From Lachnospiraceae bacterium (GTDB lineage: Bacteria; Bacillota; Clostridia; Lachnospirales; Lachnospiraceae): DNA of 64,000 bases. A model generated the notes under the pieces. That model was given only the letters and a program-made list of their open reading frames with translations. It was not told the origin of the DNA and did not search any database. The stretch's first letter is position 1. Every line of letters starts with the position of its first letter. This document shows positions 39,495-48,422 of this stretch, piece by piece. The stretch covers positions 186,001 through 250,000 of the forward strand of contig CAJTCE010000001.1 in NCBI GenBank assembly GCA_910574745.1, in the 5' to 3' direction. A program made the translations under genes and the position numbers.

Positions 39495-39520
39495 AAAAGC
39501 CTATTTTTCAATAGGCTTTT
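39495..39520 (-). terminator. Terminator between the carboxyltransferase and CMP-sugar genes
   Basis: AAAAGCCTATT pairs perfectly with AATAGGCTTTT around TTTC. On the minus strand it follows the carboxyltransferase stop by about 48 bases and is followed by CTATTTTA. Confidence 0.8.
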
Positions 39521-39567
39521 GGCGTATAACGAAAATCGTTTACTTATCTGATATATACTTAATATTT

Positions 39568-41175
39568 CTATAAAGGAATATTACCATGCTTCTTTTGGGG
39601 ATTTTTTACTTTCTTGCTTTTCAGTCCGTTTAAGGCTTTCAGCAGCTTATCCCTCGTCTCTTCCGGCTTGATCACTTCATTTACATATCCTCTGGCCGCC
39701 GCCACATATGGGTTTAAAAAGCGTTTTTCATATTCCTTTTTATAGCTCTCCTTTGCCGCTGCAGGGTCATAAGACTCCTTGATTTTCCGCTTAAAGGCGA
39801 TGTTAACCGCTCCGTCGGCTCCCATTACCGCAATCTCCGCGATGGGCCACGCAAATACCAGATCCGCGCCCATTTCCTTAGAGTTCATCGCGATATACGC
39901 GCCTCCGTAAGCCTTCCGCATGATCAGTGTAATCTTCGGAACCGTCGCCTCCGAATAAGCGTACAAAACCTTTGCCCCGTGGCGGATAATACCGTTATGC
40001 TCCTGTTTGGTTCCCGGCAAAAACGCGGGCACATCCACCAGCGTAATCAAAGGAATATTAAAGCAGTCGCAAAAACGGATAAAACGCGCCATTTTATCTG
40101 AAGCATGATAGTCAATGGAGCCGCCCATCACTGCCGGCTGGTTGCAGACAAAGCCTACGCTTTTTCCTTCCATTCTGCCAAAACCGATTACCGCATTAGG
40201 CGCAAAGTCCTTTTGTACCTCAAAGAAGGAATTTTTATCCACAATACACTCCAAAACCTCATGGACGTCATAGGCGTGACGGGAATTATCCGGCACGATT
40301 TTTTGAAGCTTTGTGCAGGCTTTCGCTGCATTCCCTGCATTTTTATTTAATCTTCCAAGCATTCTTTGAATGCCGTTTTTGCTTTCTTCCCCGCTTATCT
40401 TTATAACCGGCGGTTTTTCTTCCCAATTCCCCGGCAGATAGCACAGCAGCTTTCGTACCCCCATGAGGCATTCCCGCTCATCGTCATAGGTAAAATGAGA
40501 AACGCCTGATTTAACCCCGTGAACCATGGCTCCGCCCAGCTCTTCCACCGTTACTTCTTCATTGATTACCGTCTTTACCACATTAGGACCGGTAATAAAC
40601 ATTTTAGATGTTTCCTTTACCATAAAAATAAAATCACAGATAGCGGGAGCATAACATGCCCCACCGGAGCAGGGTCCTAAAATAACCGCAATCTGAGGAA
40701 TCATTCCCGACGCCTGCGTATGCCGCAAAAACATCCCCGAATAGCCGCTCAGAGAAGAAATGCCTTCTTCAATTCTGGCTCCGCCGCTGTCATTAATGCA
40801 GATCAGGGGCGCTTTCATCTCCATGGCCATATCCTGAATCCTTGTAATCTTAAAAGAATGATACTCTCCTAAAGTCCCGCCGATAACCGTAAAATCCTCG
40901 CTGGCAACAAACACCTGCCTTCCGTCAATCTTACCGTATCCCGTTACCACACCGTCTCCGGGCACACGCCTTTTATCCAGGTCAAAATCATCAATGCGGG
41001 ATTCGATGAAGTTATCCAGTTCCACAAATGTGTCTTTATCCAAAAGAATCTCAATTCTTTCCCTGGCTGTCAGCTTACCGATCTTATGCTGTTTTTCAAT
41101 TTTTGCCGCTCCGCCGCCAAGTAAGGCCTTTTCCCTTCGGGCATCCAGCTCCTTAATTGCGTCATCCCAATTCAT
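39568..41175 (-). CDS. Acyl-CoA carboxylase carboxyltransferase subunit
   Basis: The 535-aa protein is a biotin-dependent carboxyltransferase of the PccB/MmdA family, which moves CO2 between carboxybiotin and propionyl-CoA or a similar acyl-CoA. Both crotonase-like halves are present. Glycine-rich oxyanion loops are SGGARIEEGISSL and GPCSGGACYAPA in the first half and RKAYGGAYIAM in the second. It resembles methylmalonyl-CoA decarboxylase alpha chains as much as PccB. No biotin carrier, membrane subunit or biotin carboxylase gene lies nearby, so the partner proteins must be elsewhere. It has its own promoter and terminator. Confidence 0.88.
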   Translation of the reverse strand: MNWDDAIKELDARREKALLGGGAAKIEKQHKIGKLTARERIEILLDKDTFVELDNFIESRIDDFDLDKRRVPGDGVVTGYGKIDGRQVFVASEDFTVIGGTLGEYHSFKITRIQDMAMEMKAPLICINDSGGARIEEGISSLSGYSGMFLRHTQASGMIPQIAVILGPCSGGACYAPAICDFIFMVKETSKMFITGPNVVKTVINEEVTVEELGGAMVHGVKSGVSHFTYDDERECLMGVRKLLCYLPGNWEEKPPVIKISGEESKNGIQRMLGRLNKNAGNAAKACTKLQKIVPDNSRHAYDVHEVLECIVDKNSFFEVQKDFAPNAVIGFGRMEGKSVGFVCNQPAVMGGSIDYHASDKMARFIRFCDCFNIPLITLVDVPAFLPGTKQEHNGIIRHGAKVLYAYSEATVPKITLIMRKAYGGAYIAMNSKEMGADLVFAWPIAEIAVMGADGAVNIAFKRKIKESYDPAAAKESYKKEYEKRFLNPYVAAARGYVNEVIKPEETRDKLLKALNGLKSKKVKNPQKKHGNIPL

Positions 41176-41238
41176 CTTTCAACCTCCATAATTTGAGTTT
41201 CATATCATTTACAATTCAAATATTTTGATTCTCAAACT

Positions 41239-41266
41239 ATTATAGCAGACGATTTGGTTTTTGCAA
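41239..41266 (-). promoter_or_regulatory. Sigma-A promoter of the carboxyltransferase gene
   Basis: On the minus strand TTGCAA (41266-41261), a 16-bp spacer and TATAAT (41244-41239), 64 bases before the start codon. Confidence 0.75.
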
Positions 41267-41349
41267 GAGAAAATTTCATAAATGTATGTAATCCATACGT
41301 AAAACCTATCGGAATGTACAGATGTGCAAATTAATAAACATGCAAAACG

Positions 41350-41401
41350 CAAAAATTAAAGAACACACAGACGCCCACCTCAATCAGGAGCTCTGTGTGT
41401 T
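41350..41401 (-). terminator. Terminator after glf
   Basis: On the minus strand AACACACAGA pairs perfectly with TCTGTGTGTT around a 20-base loop containing a second small stem, followed by CTTTAATTTTTG. Confidence 0.75.
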
Positions 41402-41413
41402 TTAATTGTTTCA

Positions 41414-42526
41414 TCATAATGCTGCCAATTCCTTTTTGGACATATCCAGCGCACAGCGAATTACCTTATCCATATCAAAATACTGATACTGTCCCAGCCT
41501 GCCGCCAAATATGACACAGGATTCCTTATCTGCCAGCTCTTTATATTTTTGATAAAGAGCATTATTTTCCTCGTTGTTAACCGGATAATAAGGCTCGTCT
41601 CCCTTTTGCCACGATGCGGGATACTCCCGTGTAACAACCGTTCCCGCTCCTTTTCCGAACTCAAAATGCTTGTGTTCGATAATCCGTGTATAGGGAATCT
41701 CCCATTCCGTGTAATTAACCACGGCATTGCCCTGATAATTGTCACAATTTGGCAAAACCTCTTCTTCAAAACGGAGAGATCTGTATTCTAGCGCACCAAA
41801 ACAATAATCGTAATAGGCGTCAATCATTCCCGTATAAAGAATCTTTCCAAAGGTATCTCCGCCTGATTCCTTTATAAAATCCTTGTATTCCGTATCAAGC
41901 AGCACCGGAATGCCTTCTAACATTTTCTCTACAATCTGCGTGTAACCGCCCTTTGGAATTCCTTGGTAAGGATCATTAAAATAGTTATTGTCGTATACAA
42001 AACGAAGGGGCAGCCGTTTAATAATAAACGCCGGCAGTTCTTTGCAGTCCCGCCCCCATTGCTTTCTTGTGTATCCCTTTATCAGCTTTTCATACACATC
42101 ATATCCCACAAGGGAAATAGCCTGCTCCTCCAAATTTCCCGGCTCTGTGATTCCCGCCTCTGCAATCTGAGAAGCAATTATTTTTTTTGCCTGTTCCGGC
42201 GTACGAATCCCCCACATTTTAGAGAACGTATTCATATTAAAGGGAAGATTGTACAATTCGTCCTTATAAACCGCCACAGGAGAATTTATGTAGTGATTAA
42301 AGCACGCAAACTGCTGCACATAATCCCATACCTCTTTATCCGATGTGTGAAAAATATGCGCACCATATTTGTGTACCTGAATATCATTTACAGCTTCTGT
42401 ATATATATTGCCGGCAATATGGCTCCTCTTGTCGATCACAAGACAGCTTCTGCCTTTTTTCTTCATTTCATAAGCAAAAACCGCTCCAAAAATGCCTGCG
42501 CCGACTACCAGATAATCATAATGCAT
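41414..42526 (-). CDS. glf: UDP-galactopyranose mutase
   Basis: This FAD enzyme converts UDP-galactopyranose to UDP-galactofuranose for surface polysaccharides. The 370-aa sequence has the dinucleotide-binding VVGAGIFGAVFAYE at residues 7-20, HKYGAHIFHTSD (conserved histidine loop), YTRKQWG and the C-terminal GRLGQYQYFDMDKVI. Length is typical. The start codon at 42526 touches the stop of the HTH regulator gene, so both are made from one mRNA and the regulator may control supply of galactofuranose. Confidence 0.95.
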   Translation of the reverse strand: MHYDYLVVGAGIFGAVFAYEMKKKGRSCLVIDKRSHIAGNIYTEAVNDIQVHKYGAHIFHTSDKEVWDYVQQFACFNHYINSPVAVYKDELYNLPFNMNTFSKMWGIRTPEQAKKIIASQIAEAGITEPGNLEEQAISLVGYDVYEKLIKGYTRKQWGRDCKELPAFIIKRLPLRFVYDNNYFNDPYQGIPKGGYTQIVEKMLEGIPVLLDTEYKDFIKESGGDTFGKILYTGMIDAYYDYCFGALEYRSLRFEEEVLPNCDNYQGNAVVNYTEWEIPYTRIIEHKHFEFGKGAGTVVTREYPASWQKGDEPYYPVNNEENNALYQKYKELADKESCVIFGGRLGQYQYFDMDKVIRCALDMSKKELAAL

Positions 42527-42867
42527 TATTTTAACCTGTACTTCTTAATGGAAATAAAGTCCTCCATTAAGCCGAGAATCTTATCCTTACCTTCCTGGTT
42601 TAATTTTACATAATAGGACATAACCTGATTTTCCAGAAGCTGTTCGGAAACAGTTGTGTCCTCTAATGCTTTGAATGTCACAGGATTTAAATTTAATTTA
42701 TCACATATTCTGATGACGGTTCCATACGCCATACCTTCAATACCACGATCAAGAGCAGTGACCAACGTACTGTAAGGAATTCCCATTTCCAATGCGAACT
42801 GTCTTATGCTCTTGTACTGATTTAATATTTCTTTTTTTAAAATTTTTGATTTTGCCAATGCTGTCAT
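42526..42867 (-). CDS. HTH-type regulator upstream of glf
   Basis: The 113-aa protein has an XRE-like helix-turn-helix in its first 70 residues (SIRQFALEMGIPYSTLVTAL), then a helical C-terminus. The ATG at 42867 is preferred over TTG 42882 because GGAGG lies eight bases before it. It shares a transcript with glf. Its own promoter carries a palindrome next to the -10 box, which suggests autoregulation. Confidence 0.8.
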   Translation of the reverse strand: MTALAKSKILKKEILNQYKSIRQFALEMGIPYSTLVTALDRGIEGMAYGTVIRICDKLNLNPVTFKALEDTTVSEQLLENQVMSYYVKLNQEGKDKILGLMEDFISIKKYRLK

Positions 42868-43002
42868 ACTATTTTCCTCCAATATCCTTGTGCAATGCCC
42901 ATTAAACAGATTGGGGCAAATTTATTATATAGGATTTGAAGGCAGAAGTATATAGGAATTAGGGGAGAAAATAGTTTTTTTAGGTAAATTTAATAATATT
43001 CT

Positions 43003-43065
43003 ATACGTATAAACATTTGAAATTTCGTATATACGTATTGTAGCCCCATATTCATAAACTGTCAA
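43003..43065 (-). promoter_or_regulatory. Promoter and double ATACGTAT operator of regulator-glf
   Basis: On the minus strand TTGACA (43065-43060), a 17-bp spacer and TACAAT (43042-43037) form a near-consensus sigma-A promoter. The palindrome ATACGTAT occurs at 43031-43038, touching the -10 box, and again at 43003-43010, 28 bp downstream. The rest of 42883-43225 is AT-rich, with imperfect TTTCRAATTATGTT repeats at 43083 and 43149 and no gene. Confidence 0.7.
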
Positions 43066-43225
43066 CACGAATTTGCAATTATGTTTCGAATTATGTTCTC
43101 AAAGATTTTTCTATCTTTCATTTCTGCTTGCAATTTTAAAATTATATTTCAAATTATGTTTGGGCATATATTTCAAAAAATTCTTATTGCGAAGCATGAT
43201 TTAAAAAGTCACCCTCATATCCCCG

Positions 43226-43573
43226 TCACTTCTTCCTTTCACATTCCTGCAACATTTGCAGATACCCGAGGATTCTTCCCTTATCCATTTGCTTTAAGGA
43301 ACGGTACTGCTCTATCAATGTATGCTCGTCCGTTCCTTTTCCAATCAGAACATAATCCGGTTCGCAACAGCCGCATTTTGTGCCGGACAGCAATTCATAA
43401 GGCGTTACTTCCAGCGCCTGGCATATCAACATAATTTTATCCGATGCCGGATTCGTCTTTTTTCTTTTCCAATCGCTGATGGTACTCTGGGATATTCCCG
43501 TCCGTTCCGAAAAATCCTTCCGGGAAATTTTCTTTTCCTCCAGCAATTCAAAAATCCGTTCGCTGATTATCAT
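43226..43573 (-). CDS. XRE-family transcriptional regulator
   Basis: The 115-aa protein has a clear N-terminal XRE helix-turn-helix (residues 5-60: LLEEKKISRKDFSERTGISQ, then TISDWKRKKTNP) and a short C-terminal helix. A CGCC cysteine pair (TKCGCCEPD) sits in the linker and could bind metal or sense redox. The ATG directly follows the TAA of the glycosyltransferase gene upstream, so translation is probably coupled. Its target is unknown. Confidence 0.8.
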   Translation of the reverse strand: MIISERIFELLEEKKISRKDFSERTGISQSTISDWKRKKTNPASDKIMLICQALEVTPYELLSGTKCGCCEPDYVLIGKGTDEHTLIEQYRSLKQMDKGRILGYLQMLQECERKK

Positions 43574-45682
43574 TTATATATCCCTCTGCAATTTCTTTGT
43601 CAGCATAAACATTTTCGCCTTTTCTCCAAATCCACACTGCTCATAATAATCCCTGCCAAACCAGTTTTCATCTACAATTTCAACGTTAAAGCCCGCTTCT
43701 TCAAGCTTTGCCGCTAATTCGCTCTCCCTGTAAATCCGTCTGACGCCTTCTAGTCCGAACCGTTTTAAACCGACAGCGCCATAAGCTTCATCCTCATTTT
43801 CCCCGGACTCCTTTCCCAAAGTGCCTGTAGCGGAACCGGAAGAAACGCTTTTTGCAGAATCTATAGAATTCCCCTCAGCCAAATCGGCGTAAGCTTCTTT
43901 TAAAAGAGCCTGCGTCATGACGATACACACTCCGCCTTCTCCCAGCAGTTCCCGGATTTTCTCCGGTATTTTGGTATCATCCGCCACCCATTCAAGTACG
44001 TCAATACACACTATTACATCTATTTTTCCTTCTGCCGCCTCTATGTCCTTTGGCGAAACATATTCCATATACTCCTTAATGGATGCATACTTTCTGATCC
44101 ATTCCTGCATACCTGTTTCTTTATCATCCGATGCTTCTATACAGCATATTTTCAATTTCTCGTCTCTTTCAGGCTGTACATCTTCCAAAAAGCCCAGCAA
44201 AAATCTGATATTTTCCGGCGCTCCACAGACAGGACAGCGGTCCTCTTCTCCTTCAAAAAGAAACTCCACGCTCTCCCCTTTATAACCATAATGCTCCCGT
44301 ATAACTCTTTTATAAGGAGACGGCGGCAAAAAGCGCACTTCCTTCCCACATACCGTGCAGAGGCATTTTGCTTTCCCGATCTGGGAAAGTAACTTTTTTG
44401 CTTCTTTTAATGCATCATCCAGAACAGCCTTTATGACCCCGTTGAAGTCCCGTCCCTCTGTCAGTTTTTCCAAAAGCTCATCCATTCTTTGTTTCTGGGG
44501 TGCCGGATGAAGGGCTAAATCGGTATAATCTCCCAGACTCTTTATAATATCCGAAAGAGCCGCGACAACATCCATTTTGTTCTTTGACAGCGCCGCCGGA
44601 TTCTTATTCAGATTTTCCTGCAGTCTGGCTAACCCTTCCACCACTCTTTGAATCTGCCCTGCCGCATTCTGGTAATATTCCGCCCTGTCTCCGCCTCCGT
44701 CGCAGCCCATTTCCCTTGCAGCATTACTTATGCATTCCCTGATACGCCTTCCTTTGTCAAGATAATAGGCGGCATCCGCTCTTTTATGGTTATTGCCTGC
44801 ATTCTCCTCTGCCCCGTTCCCGTAAGCTTCCTCTTTAAGCCGTTCACACAACTGCAGCGCCTGCTCATAAAAATAGTCCTCGCAGTCATAGTTTTCTGCC
44901 TGTTGTCTGATTAAATTTACCTTTTTCTGCAGAATATCATACCGGCACAGAGAATCATACATAGTATACAAAACATACAGTTCCGTATCTATTTTGCTTT
45001 TGAATCTCTTATTGACGCTTCCCGGAGTGTCATAAATAATCATAAGAGGCTCTTCCACAAATAAAATCCTGTATTTCCCTGCCATTCTCAAATAGAACTC
45101 ATAATCTTCAATACTTTTCAGTTTTTCATTAAATCCGCCCAATTCGTCCAGGCAGGATTTCCTGATTAAGGACGCCGTTGCGCCTATCATGGGATATAAG
45201 AGCATATACCGGAATATCTCTTTTGATTTCCACTCCAGAGGAAAATCTTTTGACGGAATAAATGTAGATGCACCCTGTTCCTGCATCTCGTGGTAAATCA
45301 TTCCCGTTTCCGCACTTCCTTCGTTTTTCCAGACTTCCATCAGGCGCATAAGCTTATTGGGTAGCCACTCGTCATCATCATCCTGAAATGCCAGAAGCTC
45401 TCCTCCGGCCAGAGAAGCCCCCCTGTTTCTGGATGCAGCAGATCCCATATTCCGCTCATTCCGGTAATAGCGGATCCGCTTATCCGAAAGCCCTTTTACA
45501 AACTCTTCCGTGGCGTCATTCGAACCATCATCAATAATCAAAAGCTCCAGATTTGTATAAGTCTGTGACAATACGCTTTTAACAGAACGCTCCAACAAGC
45601 CCACACGATTGTAGGTAGGAATGATAACGCTTATTAGTTGGCTCTGCTCTTCATCTTTTGCTTCAATAGTTTTTCCATCCAT
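43574..45682 (-). CDS. Glycosyltransferase family 2 fused to methyltransferase-like domain
   Basis: Residues 15-235 are a GT-A glycosyltransferase (ISVIIPTYNRVGLLERSVKS, DDGSND, AFQDDDDEW). Residues 240-430 are a long helical, low-homology linker. Residues 440-500 hold two cysteine pairs (CLCTVCGK and CPVCG), probably a zinc ribbon. The C-terminal 190 residues resemble a class I SAM methyltransferase (IDVIVCIDVLEWVADD, REYSE-like end), though the glycine-rich SAM motif is degenerate. The product would glycosylate and perhaps methylate a surface or flagellar glycan. The order GT, zinc ribbon, methyltransferase matches glycan-tailoring proteins of Lachnospiraceae in general form only. Confidence 0.8.
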   Translation of the reverse strand: MDGKTIEAKDEEQSQLISVIIPTYNRVGLLERSVKSVLSQTYTNLELLIIDDGSNDATEEFVKGLSDKRIRYYRNERNMGSAASRNRGASLAGGELLAFQDDDDEWLPNKLMRLMEVWKNEGSAETGMIYHEMQEQGASTFIPSKDFPLEWKSKEIFRYMLLYPMIGATASLIRKSCLDELGGFNEKLKSIEDYEFYLRMAGKYRILFVEEPLMIIYDTPGSVNKRFKSKIDTELYVLYTMYDSLCRYDILQKKVNLIRQQAENYDCEDYFYEQALQLCERLKEEAYGNGAEENAGNNHKRADAAYYLDKGRRIRECISNAAREMGCDGGGDRAEYYQNAAGQIQRVVEGLARLQENLNKNPAALSKNKMDVVAALSDIIKSLGDYTDLALHPAPQKQRMDELLEKLTEGRDFNGVIKAVLDDALKEAKKLLSQIGKAKCLCTVCGKEVRFLPPSPYKRVIREHYGYKGESVEFLFEGEEDRCPVCGAPENIRFLLGFLEDVQPERDEKLKICCIEASDDKETGMQEWIRKYASIKEYMEYVSPKDIEAAEGKIDVIVCIDVLEWVADDTKIPEKIRELLGEGGVCIVMTQALLKEAYADLAEGNSIDSAKSVSSGSATGTLGKESGENEDEAYGAVGLKRFGLEGVRRIYRESELAAKLEEAGFNVEIVDENWFGRDYYEQCGFGEKAKMFMLTKKLQRDI

Positions 45683-45901
45683 TTTATGGTCTCCCTTTTA
45701 TCCTTTTTTGCTCTTTTATCTGAACTTTCCTCTACTTTCTTCTATCGACACTCTTTTTTAAAACTGTTATAATCATTATAGCACAAATTACCTTACAAAA
45801 GGGAACGAAATACCCTGCATTGTCAAATGCCCCTTTACAAGCAGCACCCTAAAGAGTACCTTTGACGCCGGCAGAAAGAAACCGAAAGGAACAGGCAGCT
45901 T

Positions 45902-46981
45902 ATGGCAGAAAATCATTCCATTTCCATCTGTATCATTACCAAGGATGAGAGCAGTCTTTTAAAACAATGTTTAGAACGTTTAAAGCCCCATGCTCAATGT
46001 GGCGGACATGAAATTCTGGTGGTTGACACCGGCTCAAGGGACGATACCATCGAAATGTGCAAAGCATATACGGAAAGCGTTTATGAGTTTCCATGGATCA
46101 ATGATTTTTCCGCAGCGAGAAACTTTGCCGCAGAGCATGCCGTAAACGACTGGATTCTCTGTATCGACAGCGATGAATTCATTACATCATGGAACGAACA
46201 GGATTTACAAAACCGGATCTCAAAACACGAAAAAGCTATCGGCGGCTTTTCCTTATTGTGCGCCTGCGGCACCAAAGCCAACCGGTACGATTCAAACGCC
46301 AAGGTATACAGGCTGTATAACCGTAAGCATTTTCATTTCGAGCGTCCCATTCATGAGCAGCTTGAACCTTTTTCCCCGGAATTAGGACATCCCTGCTTTA
46401 TGCTGGATATAAAAGCCGACCATTTTTCTTACTCCGGAAGCCCCGAAGAGCTTATGGCTAAATCGAAACGCAATATCCGGCTTTTGAAGGAGGAACACCG
46501 GAAGAATCCCCATGATCCCTATCTCCTGTTTCAATTAGGGCAAAGCTATTACATGATTGAAGACTTTGAAACAGCTCTTTATTATTATGATTTGGGATTG
46601 GCTGAAGATGTGGACCCCAGACTGGACTATATAAATACCATGGTAGTCTCCTACGGCTACACTCTTTTAAACCTCAAGCAATTCAAAAAAGCCCTGGACC
46701 TGGAAGGCGTTTACGATACCTTCGGGAACAGAGCTGATTTCGTGTTTTTAATGGGTATGATTTATTTGAATAACGGCTTTTTCGAAGATGCGGTAGCTCA
46801 GTTTAAAAAAGCCACCACCTTTGACACCGCCGAAGTGGTGGGCGCCAATTCCTTCCGTGCATGGCATAATCTGGGCGTTATTTATGAATGCAGCGGATAT
46901 AAGGATAAAGCGATTCAATACTATAAAAAGTGCGGAGATTTTGCCCCTTCCATGGAGCGCCTGCGCGCATTGACATCATAA
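45902..46981 (+). CDS. Glycosyltransferase family 2 with C-terminal TPR repeats
   Basis: Residues 5-100 form a GT-A domain (SICIITKDESSLLKQCLERL, VVDTGSRDDT, ILCIDSDEF). From residue 200 on, TPR-like repeats appear (PYLLFQLGQSYYMIEDFETALYYYDLGL, broken here at 28 residues by repeat boundaries; HNLGVIYECSGYKDKAIQYYKK). Proteins of this plan are often found near flagellin and S-layer genes in Clostridia and probably glycosylate such proteins. It is read opposite to its neighbours, divergent from the GT-methyltransferase fusion and convergent with the DUF3880 glycosyltransferase. Confidence 0.88.
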   Translation: MAENHSISICIITKDESSLLKQCLERLKPHAQCGGHEILVVDTGSRDDTIEMCKAYTESVYEFPWINDFSAARNFAAEHAVNDWILCIDSDEFITSWNEQDLQNRISKHEKAIGGFSLLCACGTKANRYDSNAKVYRLYNRKHFHFERPIHEQLEPFSPELGHPCFMLDIKADHFSYSGSPEELMAKSKRNIRLLKEEHRKNPHDPYLLFQLGQSYYMIEDFETALYYYDLGLAEDVDPRLDYINTMVVSYGYTLLNLKQFKKALDLEGVYDTFGNRADFVFLMGMIYLNNGFFEDAVAQFKKATTFDTAEVVGANSFRAWHNLGVIYECSGYKDKAIQYYKKCGDFAPSMERLRALTS

Positions 46982-47050
46982 ATGCACAGCATGCCGCAAC
47001 CGTTCTTTAAACCAACCACCTTTTTCCATTTTTGTCTCCATGAGGCAAGC

Positions 47051-47112
47051 GAACATGCTTGCATGTTCATTTGACCCTCAAATCAAGGTTGAAAGATTTT
47101 CTTTCAACCTTA
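47051..47112. repeat. Two hairpins in the convergent intergenic region
   Basis: GAACATGCTTGCATGTTC (47051-47068) is a perfect palindrome. A second stem, AAGGTTGAAAG with CTTTCAACCTT (47087-47112), follows. Neither has a clear T-run, but together they lie between two converging genes and probably act as a bidirectional transcription stop. Confidence 0.55.
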
Positions 47113-47130
47113 TTCACTGGATTTTTTGCG

Positions 47131-48300
47131 CTACAGCATTTGCAGAATTTGCGCAACTCTATGATCATAAGTATGCTCTGCTTTAACCTTTTCATATCCT
47201 CTTAATGCAATCTGTTCCCTCTTGTCCTCATGTTCCAGATAGTATGCAATCTTTCCGTACAAGTCTTCCGGCGTCGTATAAAAAACATAATCCTCATCAG
47301 GAATAAAAATTCCTCCAAAATCCGCCTGAAAGTCCGAAATCAGAAAGCCCTTACAGCCCATGATATCAAAGGCCCGAAGGGGAATTCCCGAATAAATGCT
47401 CTTTAAAGTAATATTCAGATTAATTTTGGAGTTTTTAAATACATAGGGCATCTCATTACAATAGTCTACCGGTCCTCTGTTGTCCACATTGGGAAACTGC
47501 GGCGTCGGCTCCGGTGTATACAATTTAAGCTGATGCTCATTACCGATTGCTTCAAGAAGCATTGTACGCTCTATGGCGGTTGTCTGCCTTGCCAGAAAAT
47601 AATTGGCGTACATCCATGCATCCGACTGCATCTCATCCTCTCCCAGCGGAATGGGACACACCCTCTGCAAATCGGCAATAACCGCCGGATTCAAAAACTT
47701 TTCAAAAATGGGCATTGCATAAGACTGTAGCTGCAAGCCTATAAGCATCTCCAGGTATTTTTCCGTTTCCTGAGTAATCCCCTTCAAACGCTTCATCTGG
47801 TTCTGCCGGTCTTCTGTATACAAAGATCCCACAAAAGAAATGTCCGATTGATATTTTTTGCGGACATTAAAACTGCTGTAAAGGGAATCATAATAAGCAA
47901 CAGGCGCTGCCATGGGAAGATAATGCACTGTGTCAATCCCTTTCTTCCAAAGCTCATCCACCGTCGCTTTGTCAAATATAAAGGCAAGGTTTGTCTTCAG
48001 GGCAATGGTCGTAGAATATACAAACATAAAAGGGCTGTCATAGGTCCAGGAAACATACTTATGATTTGCTTTATGGCAGACAAGAGCCACTGCGGGAAAA
48101 AAATTGAAAGAAAAAACAAATTCATATTCCCCTCCTGACAGATGACTTTCCAGCTTATTTTCAAACGCTTCATCATGACGCATGCTCACTTTGCCATAGG
48201 GAATCGGATACATTTCCACAATCAATCCGGCTTTTTTTAAACTTTCACATATATATTCTTCCCCAAAGCAATCCCATTGCAGATATAATACTTTTCTCAT
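47131..48300 (-). CDS. CgeB/DUF3880-type glycosyltransferase
   Basis: The 389-aa protein has an N-terminal DUF3880-like domain (residues 1-170, MRKVLYLQWDCFGEEY, KYVSWTYDSPF) and a C-terminal GT-B domain (INLNITLKSIYSGIPLRAFD, GCKGFLISDFQAD, ALRGYEKV near the end). Relatives are called spore maturation protein CgeB, and many lie beside flagellin genes. Here it follows the flagellin gene on the same strand, so it is the best candidate in this window for the transferase that puts the nonulosonate on flagellin, though this is inference. No Maf-type transferase is in the window. Confidence 0.8.
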   Translation of the reverse strand: MRKVLYLQWDCFGEEYICESLKKAGLIVEMYPIPYGKVSMRHDEAFENKLESHLSGGEYEFVFSFNFFPAVALVCHKANHKYVSWTYDSPFMFVYSTTIALKTNLAFIFDKATVDELWKKGIDTVHYLPMAAPVAYYDSLYSSFNVRKKYQSDISFVGSLYTEDRQNQMKRLKGITQETEKYLEMLIGLQLQSYAMPIFEKFLNPAVIADLQRVCPIPLGEDEMQSDAWMYANYFLARQTTAIERTMLLEAIGNEHQLKLYTPEPTPQFPNVDNRGPVDYCNEMPYVFKNSKINLNITLKSIYSGIPLRAFDIMGCKGFLISDFQADFGGIFIPDEDYVFYTTPEDLYGKIAYYLEHEDKREQIALRGYEKVKAEHTYDHRVAQILQML

Positions 48301-48364
48301 AGTTTTTCCCTCGTCATATCGTCTTTTACATTTTCAATATATTGAAACAATTTTAAAATACAAG

Positions 48365-48395
48365 AAAAAAGAGGGCTGGAATAATTCCAACCCTC
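48365..48395 (-). terminator. Terminator of the flagellin gene
   Basis: On the minus strand GAGGGTTGGAAT pairs with ATTCCAGCCCTC (one G-U pair), followed by TTTTTTCTTG, 28 bases past the stop. Confidence 0.9.
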
Positions 48396-48422
48396 CTGGT
48401 AGTTTTGCGTTTAAACTCTCTC

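Noticed and set aside
41963-42613. 216-aa frame opposite glf
   Set aside because: Complementary to UDP-galactopyranose mutase; basic, low-complexity composition.
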